From assembly GCF_017353185.1 (NCBI RefSeq), contig NZ_JAFMYV010000005.1, positions 310,001 through 374,000 on the forward strand: DNA of 64,000 nt. Direction: 5' to 3'. A program made the position numbers and the translations under genes. Position 1 is the first letter of the stretch. The number at the start of each line of letters is the position of its first letter. Below are positions 36,801 through 44,092 of this stretch, piece after piece. The notes under the pieces were generated by a model that ran no database searches, was not told the origin of the DNA, and saw only the letters and a list, made by a program, of their open reading frames with translations. Source of the stretch: Fibrella rubiginis (GTDB lineage Bacteria > Bacteroidota > Bacteroidia > Cytophagales > Spirosomataceae).

Positions 36801-39127
36801 GTGGCCGTACAGCCATTGGCGCTCGTGACGGTGGCTTTCAGCGTACCCAGCGTAGTTGCGCCCGTTCCTGCTGCTGATCCCCAGCGCACAGTGGCCGTCT
36901 GGCTGCTGGGTGTTCCGCCCGCCACGATGGTGCCGTTGGTGACCACCCAGGCATAGGTGCCCGCCGTGGCCGAAAGCGTATAGGGCACCGTAACCCCGGC
37001 ACAGTAAGATAGGCTGCCCGCCGACGTGCCCGTAAACCTGAGCGCGGGTGTGTCGGCCTGGACCACAATGGAGGTGGTGTCGATACAGGTATTGCCGTCC
37101 CGAACGCTGATCAGGTATCGCCCCGGAAGCGCAGCCTGGATAACCGGTGTGGTGAGCACCTGCTTGTCGGGCGTGATCCATTCGTACGCAAAATTCCCGC
37201 CTGAACTGGTCGGAATGATGGTCAGTGAGGTTGTTCCGTTGGGCTGGCAGATCGCCGGTAAATTCGGTACGACGTTGACAATGAGATCATTGTTCTTATT
37301 TACGTATTCCAGGCAGACCTGCCCCTCGCGGCCCAGTTCGTTTTGTACAATCACCCGGATCGTGTCGCGAGCGCAGATCGGGGCCGTGGTGCTCATGGTG
37401 TAGGTGATGCACTGCTGGCCGTTGAACGTAGCCGACTGCGTGTATTTTCCCGGAATAATGCTCTTGATGGTGTTGGTGGTGCCACAACTCGTGAGCGTAA
37501 GGCAGTAGTCGACCGGGCTGCCCACGGTAACGGTAGCCACGGTATAAAAATCGTCGGGCTGGCCGGTTTGGGGGTTGATCACGTCTACCCGCGCTTCGTA
37601 GTTGGAATAGTAACCGTAATTGCCCGTAGCTGCACCGCCCGTATTCGAGACCACCCCCACGTGAAACCGTTCTGTGGAGGTAAGTGTGTTCACATTGCCC
37701 GCCGCCGCAATGGCCGAATTCGGGAAGCTGATGATGCTGTGGGGTACGCCGTTGATCGTTATCTGGTCAATAACAGTGCCGTAGGTCTGAAACGGCTGCC
37801 CCCGAAACGTCAGACTTGCCGTGCCGGACGTAGGGATCGTAACGAGCGCCTGATCGTTGGAACTGGCCGAGGTGCGGTAGAACTCAATGCGCCTGCTGCC
37901 ATTGCAGGGGTTGATGCTTGGCAGCAGGCCCATGCCAAACTCGTTGGCGGCATAGGAGGAGACGTGGTAGGTGTAGGCTTTCCGCGACGTTTTGATGTAA
38001 AAAGCCCGGTTCTGTGCGCCGTTGGGCAGATTGTAGGTGAACACCTGCCCGGCCTGCAACACCGTTGTAGAGAGAACAGACGAAGGGCCTGTGGTGGTGG
38101 TTGGGCCTGAAATGGTGACGGTAGTGTTGTTTTCGATGGCCACCACAAAGACGTAATCCGAGTTGGCGGTGGTGTTCAAACTATGTACGGCCACGTAGTC
38201 GGTACCTACCGTGCGGGCAGGTACAAGCTGATCCATGCCCGCGTCGCGGTTGCCGCTGTAGGGCTGTACCGTATGTTGCGACCCGGAATTAACCACAATC
38301 GGGTGGTCGGGGTCGGAGGTGATGAGCACACCCGCCACCGATTTGTTTTCGGTGCTGGCCCCGCTGTTGATTACTTTCGACGTAACCATGTAGGTCTGCC
38401 CGGCGTTGAGCGTGACTGTAACGGGTGCGTTGGCCGTGATGCCTTCCAGATCAATTGGGCTGCGGATGGTGACGACGGTGCCATCGAGCGTAGCCATGAC
38501 CGATACAAAATGGCGTTCGCTGGCGATGTTATTGCCCCCCAGCCGGGTCTGGCTACCGGCATAAAATGCGTAACCCAGCGCGGCACGGCATTTCAGGGGT
38601 ACGATGTCCTGGTTATTACCCGCCGTTTGACGGTACGTAACCTGCACCGGTTCGCCGGAGGTAATGATCAGGCCTTTGTCGAGTTGCTTCGTGTTGGGCT
38701 GGTCAGACATGACCACCGACAGTGGCAGCGAGACAATGGTTGACCCCGACGACGTCACGGCCACGGTTTTAGTGTAGCTACCGTCGGCACTGCGGATAGT
38801 AACGGTGGTAAATGGCGCACTGGTCGACAAGACCAGATCCTGCGAACCATAGACCAGACTCCCCGTTGAATTAGGGATGCCCCATATGGGTGGCATGTAG
38901 CAGGTGTTGGGCTGTACACAACTTTGAAAACGCGTGCACTCAGCGCAATCCGGATCCTGACAGTCAACGAGTTTGTCGCCGTCGTCGTCAATGCCGTTGT
39001 TGCAGATTTCGGTGATTTGTGCCTGGGCGGGGAGGACAATAGACAAACTACCGGCAACGCCAATGAATCCCATACGGACATATAGGATTAAGTAATAAAA
39101 CTGAGTATAGCGAGTGCGCAGTAGCAT
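27842..39127 (-). CDS. giant SprB-repeat surface protein with IgGFc-binding-like N-terminal region
   Basis: The protein is about 3761 residues. From ATG 39127 there is an Arg-containing n-region and a hydrophobic run ending LPAQAQ, a plausible signal peptide; ATG 39073 is an alternative without the charges. Next comes a Cys-rich motif (EICNNGIDDDGDKLVDCQDPDC), then about 500 residues similar to the IgGFc-binding domain of large surface proteins. The remaining ~2900 residues are some forty SprB-type repeats of about 70 residues each (pattern CFGGxxGxIxLTxxGGTxPYxYxWxxG...TxxLxGLxAGxYSVTVTDxxGC). SprB proteins are gliding adhesins in relatives. No T9SS sorting domain is seen; the protein ends CVCKPDICAPLVIRKTK. 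Confidence 0.85.
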   Translation of the reverse strand: MLLRTRYTQFYYLILYVRMGFIGVAGSLSIVLPAQAQITEICNNGIDDDGDKLVDCQDPDCAECTRFQSCVQPNTCYMPPIWGIPNSTGSLVYGSQDLVLSTSAPFTTVTIRSADGSYTKTVAVTSSGSTIVSLPLSVVMSDQPNTKQLDKGLIITSGEPVQVTYRQTAGNNQDIVPLKCRAALGYAFYAGSQTRLGGNNIASERHFVSVMATLDGTVVTIRSPIDLEGITANAPVTVTLNAGQTYMVTSKVINSGASTENKSVAGVLITSDPDHPIVVNSGSQHTVQPYSGNRDAGMDQLVPARTVGTDYVAVHSLNTTANSDYVFVVAIENNTTVTISGPTTTTGPSSVLSTTVLQAGQVFTYNLPNGAQNRAFYIKTSRKAYTYHVSSYAANEFGMGLLPSINPCNGSRRIEFYRTSASSNDQALVTIPTSGTASLTFRGQPFQTYGTVIDQITINGVPHSIISFPNSAIAAAGNVNTLTSTERFHVGVVSNTGGAATGNYGYYSNYEARVDVINPQTGQPDDFYTVATVTVGSPVDYCLTLTSCGTTNTIKSIIPGKYTQSATFNGQQCITYTMSTTAPICARDTIRVIVQNELGREGQVCLEYVNKNNDLIVNVVPNLPAICQPNGTTSLTIIPTSSGGNFAYEWITPDKQVLTTPVIQAALPGRYLISVRDGNTCIDTTSIVVQADTPALRFTGTSAGSLSYCAGVTVPYTLSATAGTYAWVVTNGTIVAGGTPSSQTATVRWGSAAGTGATTLGTLKATVTSANGCTATVTQTVTILPAPVLSLSVQNATCFGGSTGRVDLTPSSGTTPYTYKWTTSATTEDLTNVAAGVYSVTVTDRGGCSTVGSSTVGQPAATTLTATVTNVACNGRTTGAIDLTATGGTAPYTYVWSSASTVGIATTEDLTGVAAGSYTVVVTDKNSCTASLTVTINQAPAIALALSGQNVTCFGGTTGAISLTLTGGTGAFTYRWAGPVSNGATTQNLVGLTAGTYSVTAIDASGCTATTQTTLQQPPALSLNIVRTNPTCFGNSNGSIDLTVSGGTLPYAYRWTTTATTEDLTSQPAGGYSVTVTDGNSCTALTSVTLTQPTALSLNPTQQPVGCFGGNTGSISLAVAGGTGAYRYSWTGPVGNGSTASNLTGLTAGVYSVTVADASNCAQLQSFTITQATALSLTGAVLNVVCNGGNSGGINLTVLGGTAPFRYTWTGGTTSQNLSNLTAGNYAVTVTDANNCVATQSFTVTQPAPLVPNLTGQNIACFGGNTGAANLAPTGGTGTFFYKWNTGATTQNLTGLVAGTYSVTLTDAVGCMATTSILLTQPTAISLSASIRNPGCAGSSNGSIDLTVAGGTAGSGYTYIWAGPTSNGSVSQDLTNLSAGVYSVTATDTNGCKATASYTLTQPTALSLATSAQNPACFGTATGSISTTATGGTTAYTYRWSTGAVTQNLTGLTAGTYSVTLTDAQSCLLVRSVTLTNPPALSVTVTGQNPGCFGANTGSLNSMPGGGTAPYSYLWNNGATTQNLANVGAGTYTVIVTDAQGCSRTATTTLINPPALSLATSTQHAACNGAATGSIDLTPTGGTGVLSYRWAGGATTQDLTGIAAGVYSVTVTDANGCTATTQATIQEPSSLTLTTSPRPVSCFGGSNGQIGLTVQGGTGSYTYLWTNAASSSALSGLLAGTYSVSVTDGNGCRKLATATVSQPTALSLSAFVTNINCANGQTGAINTTPSGGTAPYRFNWSDGSTTADLNDLSSGIYSLTVTDANICSITLSRSLTQPTGIAATASFTNVSCNGGANGRIDLTPSGGVAPYTYLWNTGATTQDISGLTSNTYVVTITDANGCSFNYAVPIIQPRPLTVQPDPSNVLCNGQTASIVTDTRGGTQPYSYSWSNGATTASVYNLPGDVINGITYSLTVTDGNGCTATTSATIKEPPPFGIAAIVTPVACNSGNNGQIVLTVEGATPPYAFTIKSPANTVVSNSSTVSGLTAGVYSATVVDNNNCIQTVAITVQEPPVITLSTALTHINCYGNLDGAISLTALGGRQPFAYAWSDGGTVDNRMGLGAGSFSVVVTDANACTVTTAVSLTQPPLLSLGGSFTDVSCFGGTNGQATVFPAGGTLPHTYAWTGPINNGATTQTISSLVAGAYSVTVTDGYGCSDEIRFVISQPTALSAQLLAKNLTCQGNATGQIDLLPAGGTAPYGYLWSNSSTTQNQTNLAAGPYSSTIADANGCSLVKSVTLTEPAVLTLTGATVLVACFGRATGEISLTVSGGTGTRAYRWQDGATSQHRTGLVAGIYSVTVTDANQCAASQSFTIIQPTPLTSIISSQSIACFGGTTGSISLTATGGTLPYSYSWIDGAIAQHRTGLAAGNYLVLITDDNGCQATNSAMLSQPTALQPALTPTPAACFGSSTGGITTSIEGGTPAYSFAWNTGAVGQNLTTIPTGIYALTVTDGNACTVAAQTTVGQPTALSVAGMATGILCFSGTDGAINLTVTGGTSPYSYTWSNSNGGPGATSQDISGLPAGVYSVTVADANGCSDVQTFTLTQPTAVSVATSGTGISCFGGTNGTASLTASGGVVPYTYRWNTGSITQTISTLSANIYSVTATDANGCAAQNSLALTQPTALTGQIAGVDPGCFNGLTGTISTTILGGAGPYSYTWTDAPVNTPGRSGLAIGTYTVNITDVNGCRFSLTQTLNQPTPVALSLSTLPARCNGATDGQVSATATGGTPGSGMPYTYVWSTGALTQTLPAVPTGLYAVTATDGNGCTASATATVEQPSSLSVAGSTKNILCFNGLNGQISFEATGGSLPYSYAWSHSASTSATQSGLGAGVYSATVTDGNGCQVVQSFTLTHPPVLTLVTTAQHIACFGGADGTITVSATGGAPAAGPGPYAYGWADGAQTPNRTGLTAGTYSVTATDANQCTVSQSFTLTKPTALSVSASSTDALCFAAANGTISLTVAGGTGPYSYTWADGPAISDRTSLTAGSYLVGISDANGCKTGLARTINQPDLLRLSLGSAAVSCFGGNDGSLTAVVTGGTRPYTYAWTTTSSLSAINGLSAGVYSVTVTDAQGCSDIRSDTISQPSALSLTASATAATCAGAADGTVSATATGGTPAYGFVWSNAITTTSQTSLIAGVYSVTATDGNGCSLTTSVTVTEPLRLTVTITQQNNRCEGDRTGRAMATVLGGTGPYSYTWVGVGGAVLSNTNTLDNAPAGTYSLITTDSQACREVTSVTLTEPTRLAALTSLTHVSCFGNSTGAISTTLSGGTPPYAFAWTTNGGAPLPATSSQTNLITGTYLLHISDANNCEVDLTIGIGQPDALSLVEALTPVRCFSGHDGVISLTALGGVEPYLYTWRDSHGALTTSTSVASGLAAGLYSVTLTDANRCTLQQSYSVSQPTALSLAGTTTAVNCFSGTDGSISLTVSGGTSATGAAPYTYAWASATTSFSSATQNITALKTGTYSVTVTDGNGCSLVDRFVIDQPDLLTVSALPTSVSCTGQPATVTTEVRGGTSPYSYSWTDSGGNSSTIATVVSLTAGAYSLTVTDAHGCTATTPVSVSQPPPFGINAVVNPVICNGSATGSIDVTVEGATPGAPDQPYTYLWTGPGSNGAQTQDLTNLPAGIYSLTVADANGCHEVVSFSLTQSAALTLAGVAIAPNCAGPTPRPDGQLVLTNFDPTWRFAISTGSSFTTVINDPTALPVISSDGLLINTLANPTTTMGQPYTVRIFTVDGCTKDLTLTLLQANCVCKPDICAPLVIRKTK

Positions 39128-39130
39128 TAT

Positions 39131-39148
39131 ACAGTAGTAGACTACTGT
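39131..39148. promoter_or_regulatory. 18-bp dyad upstream of the SprB-repeat gene, candidate operator
   Basis: ACAGTAGT-AG-ACTACTGT is a perfect inverted repeat with a 2-bp spacer, immediately upstream of the 39127 start. A degenerate second copy lies at 39208-39222. Confidence 0.45.
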
Positions 39149-39207
39149 TATTTTTGACCAATATTCATGCCAGAGAGCTATCAGTTCACTGGAGACAAAA
39201 ATCATTA

Positions 39208-39222
39208 ACAGTAGTTGACTAT
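39208..39222. promoter_or_regulatory. second, degenerate copy of the ACAGTAGT dyad
   Basis: ACAGTAGT-TG-ACTAT keeps one full half-site and half of the other, 77 bp from the first copy, in the divergent region between the SprB-repeat gene and susC. It could allow paired binding of a dimeric regulator. Confidence 0.35.
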
Positions 39223-39366
39223 CAGGGATTTAGTGTGAATATAGAGCATACGTATAGTGCCTATTTTTTAACGACATTGATACATGCATGTTTAATGCAC
39301 TGCTTTGTCTGTCGCGAATGAAGCTATTGATTACTTTAGTAGCAGTTTTACTTACACATATCATAT

Positions 39367-42300
39367 ATGAATAACTTGTACGAAAAGACAGTAACTCGCC
39401 CGTTGAGGCGGTTGCTATGGCTTTTTTGTCTGCTCATCATGAGTCAACTAGCCAATGCCCAATCAGCCACCCGCTACGTATTGAAAGGCCGCGTGCTGGA
39501 TGATAACAAGCAGGGCCTGCCCGGCACTACGATTGTGGTGGTGGGTACTACAGTGGGTGCCACCTCCGACGTAGATGGCAACTACACACTGCCCGTTACC
39601 CGCAAGGCCGGGCCAGCCACGGTGGCATTCACGGCCATTGGCTACGAAACCCTTCGGCAGGACGTAACCCTGGGTACCGACGAAACGGTTACGCTGAACG
39701 CCAACATGGTAGCGGCTGCCACAAATCTCGATGAGGTGGTGGTGACGGGGTCAACGCTGTCAGCGCCCAAGCGCGAACTAGGCAACGCCATCAGCACGGT
39801 GCGGGCGCAGGACCTGGTGCAGTCGGGGTCGGGTAATCTCATTAACTCGTTGCAGGGCAAGGTGCCGGGTGCCCAGATCACCCAAAACTCCGGCGACCCG
39901 GCGGGGGGTATCACCATTCGGCTGCGGGGTATCAAGTCGCTGGCAGGTTCATCTGATCCGCTCTATGTGGTTGACGGTGTGATTGTCAGCAACGCCAGCA
40001 CCAACGTGTCGCAACTGGCCCTGGCCAATGATGTGGGCAATTCGAACGTGGGGCAGAACCGGTTGTCGGACATTAACCCCGACGACATTGCCACCCTCAA
40101 CGTGATCAACGGCGCAGCGGCAGCGGCGCAGTACGGGTCGCGGGCGGCCAACGGTGTCGTAATCATTACCACTAAACGCGGCCAAAGCGGTAAGCCTACG
40201 GTGACGTTTTCAACCTCGTTCAACAGCAATGAACTGCGCAAAGGCGTGCCCGTAAATACCTACGGCAAGCAGTTTGGCTTCCCGGCCCTGCGCCTCTACA
40301 CCATTGGCGGCGTGTCGGCGGCGCAGATTTCGGCCAACCCCGGCACGACCACTACGGGCATCTACCGCGATGGTACCACCACCCAGCTGGCCAACAACCT
40401 GGTGGACGTGACGCGCTACAATTACTTCGACCAGATTTTCCAGACGGGCACGGGTACGGACAATAACCTGTCGGTCAACGGCGGCACGGACAATACGCAG
40501 TACTATGTGTCGGGGGGGTATTTGCAGAATCAGGGCATTATCAAAGGCACTAATTTCACCCGCTATAGCCTCCGTGCCCGCGTGGATCAGCGGCTGGCAA
40601 GCTGGGCCAAAGTATCGGTGGGCCTAAGCTATGCCAACAGCTATTCAGACGAAAAAGCGAACGGCAACGTGTTTTACAGCCCAATCAACTCGGTCAACAT
40701 CACCAATAACATCTACGACATCACCAAGCGCGATGCCGCCGGGAACCTGCTGGCCGTGGAACCCACCCGCGTGAACCCCCTGTCGACAATTGAAGACATG
40801 AAGTTTTCGCAGCAGATCAGCCGTACCATCGGGAGTGTGCAGTTGAACCTAACCCCGTTCAAAGGTCTGTCGGTGGATTACATTGCCGGGGTGGATACCT
40901 ACGGGCAGTTTGGCAAAAACTACATCCGGCCTTACCCTTATCAGGCCGTGGCTGGTTTGCCCGCCGCCCGGTATCCCGGTGGTTTCGCCGCCAACGCCAC
41001 CAATCAGGTAACGCAGTTCAACAATGACCTGAACGTGTCGTACACCGCGCAACTGCTTGAAAGCTTGAAGCTTAACGCCATTGCTGGCTATAGTTACCAA
41101 TATTTTCAATCAGACTATACCACGCTGAACAGCCAGAATCTGGCCCCCTTTATTGAAACCGTCAACGGTGGCACCAGCACCACCTACGGCCTCGGCTACG
41201 GGCTGGATCGGTACGCCCTGAGCGGGTTGTTTGGGCAGGCTACGCTGGGCTTCAAAAACTACGCGTTCCTGACCGGGGCCATTCGCCGCGACCAGTCGAG
41301 CAAGTTTTCACCGTCGCAAACCAACCAGTATTACCCCAAGGTAAGCGGCTCGCTGGTTGTGTCGGATATGGGTTTTTGGAAGACGTTGTTCCAGGGTAAC
41401 GATTTCAACAGCCTGAAACTCCGGGCCAGCTACGGCGAGGCGGGTAACCTGTCGGGCATTGGCTCCTACGCCCGGTTCTACCAGTTTAACCCGGCGGCGT
41501 ATCTGGGCAGAAACACCATTGTGCCGGGTACGCAACTCGCTAACCCCGACGTGCAGCCCGAACGCATGGCCGAACTGGAAGGGGGTGTAGATCTGGGTTT
41601 CCTGAACGGAAAAGTTAACCTGGGCTTCACGGCCTACAAACAGCAGATCAGCAACCTGATCGTGAACCGCACTTTAGCCCCATCAGCGGGGGGAACGAGC
41701 ATCGTCAACAACGTGGGTGCGATGCAGAACACGGGTTTTGAAGTGGTGCTGGATGTGAACCCGGTCAAAACGGCTGACTTCAACTGGGATTTTACCGTGA
41801 TCTATAACCAGAACCGCAACAAAGTAACTGACCTGGGTGGACTCACGGTGCTCGACGTGGGTGCCGAAGGGACATCAGGAGCACCGGTGCGGTTGCTGCT
41901 CAATCAGCCAGTGGGCGTGTTCTTCGGAACGGGATACGCCCGCAATCCGGATGGTACGTTGCTGCTGTCGCCATCGGGCTTTCCGATGTCGGAAAGGGCG
42001 ACAGCGGCTAACACGGGCACGATTGAGTTCACGCCCGCCCGTGGTGCCGATGGCAAAGTGGACGTGACAAAGCCCCTGGCCAACATTATCATTGGCAACC
42101 CAAACCCGAAATGGACCGGCTCGTTCAGTACCAATTTGTCGTACAAAAAGCTGAACCTGCACGTGCTGCTCGACGCCGTTCAGGGCCTCGACGTGTTCAA
42201 CGCCGACAAACGTACCCGGCAGGGTGTGGGCCTGGGCGACTATGCTGAGCGTGAACTGCGCGGCGAGTTGCCACGCGGTTATATTTTCGGCATCTACAAC

Positions 42301-42561
42301 ACCCAGGAATTCCGCGTCGACAACGGGTCGTATACCAAACTGCGCGAGGTATCGCTGAGCTATACCTTGCCACAGATTACCCCCGCTATCAAACGACTAA
42401 GCGTAGGCCTCATTGGCCGCAACCTGTATTCGTGGGACAGCTACACCGGCTTTGACCCCGAAACCAACGCGGGCGGTAACAACGACCTCATCCGCGGCGT
42501 CGACTTCGGCAATGTCCCCATTCCCCGTACTTACCAGGTTAAACTAACGGCCACATTTTAA
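39367..42561 (+). CDS. SusC/RagA-family TonB-dependent outer-membrane transporter
   Basis: The 1064-residue outer-membrane protein imports a ligand captured by its SusD partner, powered by TonB. It has a signal peptide (LLWLFCLLIMSQLANAQ), an N-terminal carboxypeptidase-regulatory-like domain (YVLKGRVLDDNKQGLPGTTIVV, about 37-120), a TonB-box region (LDEVVVTGS), the plug with the SusC signature SDPLYVVDGVIV, and a beta-barrel ending in an aromatic (VKLTATF). It is divergent from the giant SprB-repeat gene and followed by SusD. No carbohydrate-active enzymes, sigma or anti-sigma genes adjoin, so the ligand is unknown. Confidence 0.93.
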   Translation: MNNLYEKTVTRPLRRLLWLFCLLIMSQLANAQSATRYVLKGRVLDDNKQGLPGTTIVVVGTTVGATSDVDGNYTLPVTRKAGPATVAFTAIGYETLRQDVTLGTDETVTLNANMVAAATNLDEVVVTGSTLSAPKRELGNAISTVRAQDLVQSGSGNLINSLQGKVPGAQITQNSGDPAGGITIRLRGIKSLAGSSDPLYVVDGVIVSNASTNVSQLALANDVGNSNVGQNRLSDINPDDIATLNVINGAAAAAQYGSRAANGVVIITTKRGQSGKPTVTFSTSFNSNELRKGVPVNTYGKQFGFPALRLYTIGGVSAAQISANPGTTTTGIYRDGTTTQLANNLVDVTRYNYFDQIFQTGTGTDNNLSVNGGTDNTQYYVSGGYLQNQGIIKGTNFTRYSLRARVDQRLASWAKVSVGLSYANSYSDEKANGNVFYSPINSVNITNNIYDITKRDAAGNLLAVEPTRVNPLSTIEDMKFSQQISRTIGSVQLNLTPFKGLSVDYIAGVDTYGQFGKNYIRPYPYQAVAGLPAARYPGGFAANATNQVTQFNNDLNVSYTAQLLESLKLNAIAGYSYQYFQSDYTTLNSQNLAPFIETVNGGTSTTYGLGYGLDRYALSGLFGQATLGFKNYAFLTGAIRRDQSSKFSPSQTNQYYPKVSGSLVVSDMGFWKTLFQGNDFNSLKLRASYGEAGNLSGIGSYARFYQFNPAAYLGRNTIVPGTQLANPDVQPERMAELEGGVDLGFLNGKVNLGFTAYKQQISNLIVNRTLAPSAGGTSIVNNVGAMQNTGFEVVLDVNPVKTADFNWDFTVIYNQNRNKVTDLGGLTVLDVGAEGTSGAPVRLLLNQPVGVFFGTGYARNPDGTLLLSPSGFPMSERATAANTGTIEFTPARGADGKVDVTKPLANIIIGNPNPKWTGSFSTNLSYKKLNLHVLLDAVQGLDVFNADKRTRQGVGLGDYAERELRGELPRGYIFGIYNTQEFRVDNGSYTKLREVSLSYTLPQITPAIKRLSVGLIGRNLYSWDSYTGFDPETNAGGNNDLIRGVDFGNVPIPRTYQVKLTATF

Positions 42562-42565
42562 AAAG

Positions 42566-42692
42566 ACCCCACCCCTACCCCCTGCCCCTCAAATAGAGGG
42601 GAGGGGAACCGCACTACCGCAACACAGCGAAGCTGTAATGCCGTGGATGTTCCCCTCCCCTCTATTTGAGGGGTAGGGGGTAGGGGTGGGGT
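42566..42692. repeat. long palindrome P13 between susC and susD
   Basis: Arms 42566-42609 and 42649-42692 pair over 44 bp with one mismatch. The words are CCCCACCCCTACCCCC and CCCTCAAATAGAGGGGAGGG; the loop holds a small stem ACAGC/GCTGT. It starts 5 nt after the susC stop and ends 10 nt before the susD start, so it could set the ratio of the two products. Confidence 0.94.
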
Positions 42693-42702
42693 AACCATAT
42701 TT

Positions 42703-44016
42703 ATGAAAAAAATCGTCATTTCTGCTCTATCGCTGGTGGTGCTGTCGCAGATGGCTTGCCAGACGCCAGAATATTTGAACCCCAGTACTATCAGTCAGTC
42801 GCAGGCCGTTAGCTCGCCCGACGGGTTGATTACACTTTGTAACGGCCTCCAGTTTCGGTATAGCACCGGCGGGGCACTGAGCATTTTGTATAACGCCACG
42901 GCGGGTGCCGGACTGACCACCCGTGAGCTGAACGTGCTCAATGTGGGTAACATCGAAGAAGCCAACCTGGCCACTGGAGGCGGCAACGTCAACAACGGCA
43001 ACGGTGTGGTGCGCAACCTCTGGACCCAAAGTCAGCTTGTCCGCGCCAACGCCGAGCTGATTCTGGCCAACACGGCCGTGACGGACAACGACCCCGGTAC
43101 CAAAAGTGGCATTGTGGGCTACGCGTCCATTTTTAAGGCCCTATCACTGGGTACGCTGGCGCAGTTTTTCGAACAGGCGCCCATCACTACGGGCACCAAT
43201 GCACCGTTTGTGCCACGCGTACAGGTGTTGCAGGAGGCCATCCGCACCCTCGAAGCCGCCGCCACGCAGGTAGCCGCCGCCCCGGTGTCGGCCAACTTTA
43301 CGAGCAAAGTCGTGCCGGGTATCGATATCCCGAACACGATTCAGGCGCTAATTGCCCGCTACGCGTTGCTGGCTGGTGACAATGATAAGGCCCTGGCCGC
43401 TGCCGCCAAAGTGGTGTTGACGAGCAAGTCGGTGTTCAACTTCGACGACCTCACCCGTAACCCCTTGTTCGAGGCCACGTTTGGCAACCTTAACAACTAC
43501 CAGCCCACCAACGCCAACCTTGGCCTGACGGGTGCTCTGGCTCCCGACCCCGCCGACAAGCGACTGGCGTTTTTGACCAAAGCAAGCAGCAATACCGCTG
43601 TAACGCCGGTGGTAGCGTCGGCGTATTACACGGCTAACAACGCCGCTGTACCAGTGTATTTGCCGGGCGAAATGGGGCTGATTCGGGCGGAAGCCTATGC
43701 CCGCAAAGGTGATCTGGCCAACGCCGTAATTGAGCTGAACAAAGTGCGTACCAAGACAGCCGCCCAGGATGCCTTCGGACTGGGAGCGGCCCTGCCTGCC
43801 TATGCGGGTGAGAACACCGCCGACGCCATTCTGCTGGATATCTACAAAAACCGGCTCGTAGAACTGGCCTTCCAGGGGTTCCGGCTGGAAGACAGCCGCC
43901 GGTTTAACCGCCCCGGCCCCGGTGCAGCGGGTGCTGAACGCAACCGGAATTTCTTCCCCTACCCCCGCACCGAGCGCGACAACAACAGCAGTACCCCGGC
44001 AGATCCGGCCATCTAG
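42703..44016 (+). CDS. SusD/RagB-family outer-membrane lipoprotein
   Basis: SusD-type lipoproteins form the substrate-binding lid of the SusC transporter on the cell surface. The 437-residue protein has a lipoprotein signal peptide with Cys19 (LVVLSQMAC), the RagB-like N-terminal TPR region, and the C-terminal block LPGEMGLIRAEAYARKGDLANAVIELNKVRTK then IYKNRLVELAFQGFRLEDSRRF, which is the strongest family signature. It is shorter than most SusD proteins (usually 480-600). It pairs with the upstream SusC across palindrome P13. Confidence 0.9.
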   Translation: MKKIVISALSLVVLSQMACQTPEYLNPSTISQSQAVSSPDGLITLCNGLQFRYSTGGALSILYNATAGAGLTTRELNVLNVGNIEEANLATGGGNVNNGNGVVRNLWTQSQLVRANAELILANTAVTDNDPGTKSGIVGYASIFKALSLGTLAQFFEQAPITTGTNAPFVPRVQVLQEAIRTLEAAATQVAAAPVSANFTSKVVPGIDIPNTIQALIARYALLAGDNDKALAAAAKVVLTSKSVFNFDDLTRNPLFEATFGNLNNYQPTNANLGLTGALAPDPADKRLAFLTKASSNTAVTPVVASAYYTANNAAVPVYLPGEMGLIRAEAYARKGDLANAVIELNKVRTKTAAQDAFGLGAALPAYAGENTADAILLDIYKNRLVELAFQGFRLEDSRRFNRPGPGAAGAERNRNFFPYPRTERDNNSSTPADPAI

Positions 44017-44040
44017 GAATTATACGTTCGCTTCTTACTC

Positions 44041-44073
44041 AAACGCCCACTGCCGGTCTGGCAGTGGGCGTTT
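44041..44073 (+). terminator. terminator after susD
   Basis: AAACGCCCACTGCC pairs with GGCAGTGGGCGTTT around a short loop, between the convergent susD and unknown-gene 3' ends. It can act in both directions. Confidence 0.85.
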
Positions 44074-44092
44074 AATTTGTTACCAGTTGCCT

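Noticed and set aside
27842..37000. Tandem DNA satellite or CRISPR-like array
   Set aside because: The ~216-bp periodicity is explained by degenerate protein repeats; there are no identical short repeats with unique spacers.
27842..39073. Many open frames on the + strand opposite the giant SprB-repeat gene
   Set aside because: They are mirror frames of repetitive, GC-rich coding DNA, lack starts with sensible context and show no protein family.
39301..39339. Promoter TTTG...TACTTTAG for susC
   Set aside because: The spacing is 24 bp and the -7 box has a mismatch at a key T, so support is too weak to list.
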